Source of the DNA: Picochlorum sp. 'celeri'
Taxonomy: Eukaryota > Chlorophyta > Trebouxiophyceae
Direction of reading: 5' to 3'
DNA: 64,000 bases
NCBI GenBank assembly: GCA_010909725.1
Contig: JAACMV010000004.1
Coordinates: 62,001-126,000, forward strand
The notes beneath the pieces are model-generated. The model was given only the letters and a program-made list of their open reading frames with translations. It ran no database searches and was not told the DNA's origin. This document shows positions 61,295 through 64,000 of the stretch, piece after piece. Made by a program: the position numbers and the translations under genes. Within the stretch, counting starts at the first letter, position 1; every line of letters starts with the position of its first letter.

Positions 61295-62647
61295 TTAATC
61301 TTCTTCTTCGCTGCTGTCGTCGTCCGTCTCAGCCTCTTCCAACCACTGGACGATTGGCTGGGCGGCATCTCTGATGGCCTTGGCATCTTCTGGAGAGACA
61401 CCAAGCACGGCTCCGGCGTTGGCCTTGTGATGCCATCCGATGATGATTTCCTCATCGATAATATCCTCTTCAAACAAGTACTTGAGAATGAATGGGATCT
61501 CTTTCATTCTATCCTTGAAAGAGGTTGCCATGAGGGCCTCGAATGCCATGAGTTGCGCCAGCTGGCTTGCTGGATCACTGGCAAATTCATGCAAGACGGG
61601 GGACTTTTTCTGAACAAGTTGGAGCAACGCCTCTTGTTTTGAGTCTGAGAAGAGGGATGAATAAAGAACTGACACTTTGGCGGGCATGTTGCCAGGAAGC
61701 CCGGCAAATGCCTCCCTGATGGCATTCATATCAGTGGGGGATGCACTGAGAGCAGTATTCAACACTGTGACTGGATCGTTCAACGCCAAACGCCTTGCTT
61801 CTTCTTCTAATCGTGCCTTTTCTTCCTCTGCTTTTCTCTTCTCCTCTCTCTTCTTTGCAGCAGCACGATCAGCCTCCAAGTTGCCCTGCGTCACCATCTT
61901 GGCAGTGGCAGAAGAGAGCTGCTCCTGAGCCCTCTTCTTCATGGCTTCGTCACTGGTATCAGTCATCCAGACAACATCATCATCTTCCTCGTCCTCCTCC
62001 TCATCGTCGTCGTCCCTGTCTTCGCTGACATCCTGTTCCTCTGAAGGCGCTTGTTCTCCGTCAGGTCCATCCTCCTTGCTTTCCTTACTGCTCTTCTTCT
62101 TCTTCTTTTTCTTCTTCTCCTCCTTCGTGGATCCCTCGGATTCAAGACCTTTCAATCGCTCCTTCTCCGCCTTCTTCACCTTTTTCTCCGCCTTGCTCAG
62201 CTTGTTCTCTGGAGGATTCTTAATGATGAATGTGTTCAACCTGAATTTGGGGTCAACAGTGGATACATGCCCGCATGCTTTGCACTTGAGGTATATATTT
62301 TCCTTTTTTATTTTGATCACCGTCTCTGGGTTGCCACAGCCATAGCACTGGACGTACTTTTTGATGAACGATTCCAAAATCTCACTCAACTTTTTCTGAT
62401 CGTGCGCTCCATTCACAATAGACGTCCCAATCTTCTTATCAAACTTGGTCTGAGCCCCAAGCTCAATCCCAAAATACTTGATAACATATTCCGGAGGCCT
62501 TTCCAGTGCCTTGGCGATATCAACATTATTCACCACGTTGGTCTTAATTCCATTCCCTCGTCCCTCAATCTTACACTGCAACTTGGGCATTTTGTACCTG
62601 TAAAAGGCATCCCCTGCATTCTCCCCTCCAATATTGAGCATAGCCAT
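61295..62647 (-). CDS. EIF5: Translation initiation factor eIF5
   Basis: GTPase-activating protein for eIF2 in start-codon selection. 450 residues, intronless. The N-terminal GAP domain has FYRYKMPKLQCKIEGRGNGI, with the candidate Arg finger at 17. A C4 zinc ribbon follows (Cys101, 104, 122, 125). The Lys- and Asp/Glu-rich linker (residues about 150-240) leads to the C-terminal W2/HEAT domain (AFEALMATSFKDRMKEIPFI, LKYLFEEDII, IVQWLEEAETDDD) with the acidic AA boxes. Confidence 0.95.
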   Translation of the reverse strand: MAMLNIGGENAGDAFYRYKMPKLQCKIEGRGNGIKTNVVNNVDIAKALERPPEYVIKYFGIELGAQTKFDKKIGTSIVNGAHDQKKLSEILESFIKKYVQCYGCGNPETVIKIKKENIYLKCKACGHVSTVDPKFRLNTFIIKNPPENKLSKAEKKVKKAEKERLKGLESEGSTKEEKKKKKKKKSSKESKEDGPDGEQAPSEEQDVSEDRDDDDEEEDEEDDDVVWMTDTSDEAMKKRAQEQLSSATAKMVTQGNLEADRAAAKKREEKRKAEEEKARLEEEARRLALNDPVTVLNTALSASPTDMNAIREAFAGLPGNMPAKVSVLYSSLFSDSKQEALLQLVQKKSPVLHEFASDPASQLAQLMAFEALMATSFKDRMKEIPFILKYLFEEDIIDEEIIIGWHHKANAGAVLGVSPEDAKAIRDAAQPIVQWLEEAETDDDSSEEED

Positions 62648-63249
62648 CTTGAATTCTTCGTGTCCTCTTCCTCAACGCGTATCCGTACTACGATAACGTT
62701 GTCTTCTTCTGAGCAGCTGGGCAAGCTTTCAACATCAACAACTGAATAGCATTTAGTTCACACAGCACCAACCACAATGCAATTGTAAATCAAATAAATT
62801 TCTATAACATTCGTCAACTACGGTAAAGCCCGTTAATGCTTCGTTGAAAGCAAACGAACGAGTGTCTCCACAAGCTGATTGACTGCTACTGTACTATCAC
62901 AGAAATGCGCGCATGCATTCAGTATTAAACACTACATGTATATGTGTTGTAATAATAATTGAATTTGGTACGCAGTCCGGCAGCGTGGGTGGCACATTCT
63001 TGTATGTAGACTACAGTCTCATCTGATTGGGACCTGTCATTGATATCCCATCAATGCTAGTGCCAGAGAGGCACTGGAGAAGAATATCAATACCTGAATG
63101 TGCACTCGGTCAATAACATGCGTTGATAGGTCCATATGTATGTGAGATGCCGTACTGAATACCACTGTGTTCTTGACCAATCACACGTTTTTGACACATA
63201 CAAAATTCCATACTACATATTTAGATAGATACAATGAAGAGTGGCAGAT
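62648..63249. other. Divergent intergenic region, eIF5 / SPRTN
   Basis: About 600 bp, the longest gap of its kind near the right edge. Short frames only, on both strands, with no conserved exon. AT-rich stretch at 62790-62810 and 62930-62965. No tRNA or repeat seen. Confidence 0.35.
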
Positions 63250-64000
63250 ATGGCGTCAATTGACGAGTGTGTGGATCCCTGTTACGGTTCAGCAGTTGTG
63301 GACGAGTTGTTGGACCCGACTCCGGACATTCATCGACTGTTTTGTTATTATAATGATCTTTATTTTAAATCTAGGTTAGAATCTCGGGTCATGGTGGAAT
63401 GGAGTAGCTCTAGAATGACGAGTTGTGGTGGGACCTGTGCTCTCCTTCCTGGAGGTGGAATCATGATTCGGTTGTCCAAGCCTCTGCTGTGTCTTCGACC
63501 AACGTCGGATTTGAAGGATGTGTTGCTCCATGAGATGATCCATGCATATATGATGGTGCATAATATCCGTGATAACGATCCTGGTGGTCATGGGGATGTC
63601 TTCAAACAATGGATGAGGGATATCAACATGTCCAGGGTACCAGATATGTATAGGCCTTCGCAAGGGTACCATATCACGGTGTATCATACAATGTTTAATG
63701 AGGTTGAATACTATAGGAGGCATCATTGGCAGTGTGGGCGGTGCGGTGATCTGGTGAAGAGGTCTGTCAATAGACGTCCTCAGCCAGCTGATTGTCGATG
63801 GTATGCTCGCCGGCGAGGCCGTGCAGATACAACCAAGGATTTTGATTGTAATGATATGGGGTGTCGATGGCACATGCACTTAAAGTTCTGCGGTGGTGAG
63901 TATGTCAAGATACAGGAGCCTGAGAAGACAAAGGTAGCAGAAAAGGAAAAGAAGAAACGGAATGCTACCTCCAATATGCTTCGAATTGACACTCTTCTGG
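63250..64000 (+). CDS. SPRTN: SPRTN/Spartan DNA-dependent metalloprotease, truncated at window edge
   Basis: SprT-like protease that digests proteins crosslinked to DNA during replication. ATG at 63250, with the frame open for 250 codons to the right edge. SprT motif HEMIH (His94, Glu95, His98) and the third ligand His114 in GGHGDVF. The preceding blocks DIHRLFCYYNDLYF, MTSCGGTC and IRLSKPLLCLRP match Spartan. A zinc-ribbon region follows (WQCGRCGDLVKRSVNR; CGGEYVKIQ). The C-terminal p97-, PCNA- and ubiquitin-binding motifs would lie outside the window. Confidence 0.92.
   Translation, partial: MASIDECVDPCYGSAVVDELLDPTPDIHRLFCYYNDLYFKSRLESRVMVEWSSSRMTSCGGTCALLPGGGIMIRLSKPLLCLRPTSDLKDVLLHEMIHAYMMVHNIRDNDPGGHGDVFKQWMRDINMSRVPDMYRPSQGYHITVYHTMFNEVEYYRRHHWQCGRCGDLVKRSVNRRPQPADCRWYARRRGRADTTKDFDCNDMGCRWHMHLKFCGGEYVKIQEPEKTKVAEKEKKKRNATSNMLRIDTLL

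Noticed and set aside
1..64000. CRISPR array, rRNA, long tandem repeats or LTR elements
   Set aside because: Looked for on both strands and not seen.

Overview
This is a nuclear window from a small-genome green alga (Chlorophyta in the broad sense; I cannot name the species). Evidence for the green lineage: a nuclear photosystem I PsaO gene with a split transit peptide, an SBP-box transcription factor, an ABA4-like plastid protein, a calcium-dependent protein kinase, a plant-type ureidoglycolate amidohydrolase and a plant-type CoA carrier. Evidence that it is nuclear: 24 reconstructable GT-AG introns, most of them 64-75 nt (range 64-160) and most near the 5' end, with donors such as GTATG, GTACG and GTGAG. 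Several first coding exons are tiny (4 nt in RPL35, 14 nt in the ankyrin kinase). Coding density is very high, and neighbouring genes often lie 10-250 bp apart.

Layout. 0-9 kb: a KP43-like subtilase cut by the left edge, a Lys-rich unknown protein and CPSF160. 9-17 kb: BolA, ribosomal protein L35, ABA4-like, MED6, SPT4, the histone acetyltransferase NAA40, an SBP factor, a small unknown and a RINGv protein. 16.5-17.2 kb: the C-terminal part of a Fanzor/TnpB-type RNA-guided nuclease, the only mobile-element trace found. 17.6-30 kb: a membrane-anchored LysM polysaccharide deacetylase, NOSIP, a small putatively myristoylated protein, CDPK, VPS45, a CoA carrier, cysteine synthase and an MFS transporter. 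30-36.9 kb: Zim17-type zinc protein, CSN4, a DMT transporter, a TMEM53-like hydrolase and a four-TM unknown. 36.9-45 kb: an OS-9-like lectin with an added ShK domain and HDEL tail, a GILT reductase, a PAP2 phosphatase and an ankyrin/TKL kinase. 45-56 kb: GDP-mannose 4,6-dehydratase, an MRS2-type Mg channel, a 2-O-sulfotransferase, CUL1, RNF121, a tail-anchored unknown, an AlgH/UPF0301 protein and PsaO. 56.5-64 kb: two convergent ureide-catabolism genes, a type II thioesterase with a CaaX tail, VMP1, eIF5 and a SPRTN protease cut by the right edge.

Most genes are single-copy eukaryotic housekeeping genes that do not form one pathway. Local functional groupings are MED6/SPT4 (transcription), CUL1 and CSN4 (the cullin-RING ubiquitin system, 18 kb apart), GMD and the sulfotransferase (possibly sulfated fucose-containing glycans), and the ureidoglycolate pair. 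Three same-strand pairs are almost contiguous: CSN4 to Zim17 (13 nt), MED6 to SPT4 (32 nt) and ankyrin kinase to PAP2 (a 1-nt TGATG overlap). They are good candidates for the polycistronic nuclear transcripts known from green algae. I found no tRNA, rRNA or CRISPR array.
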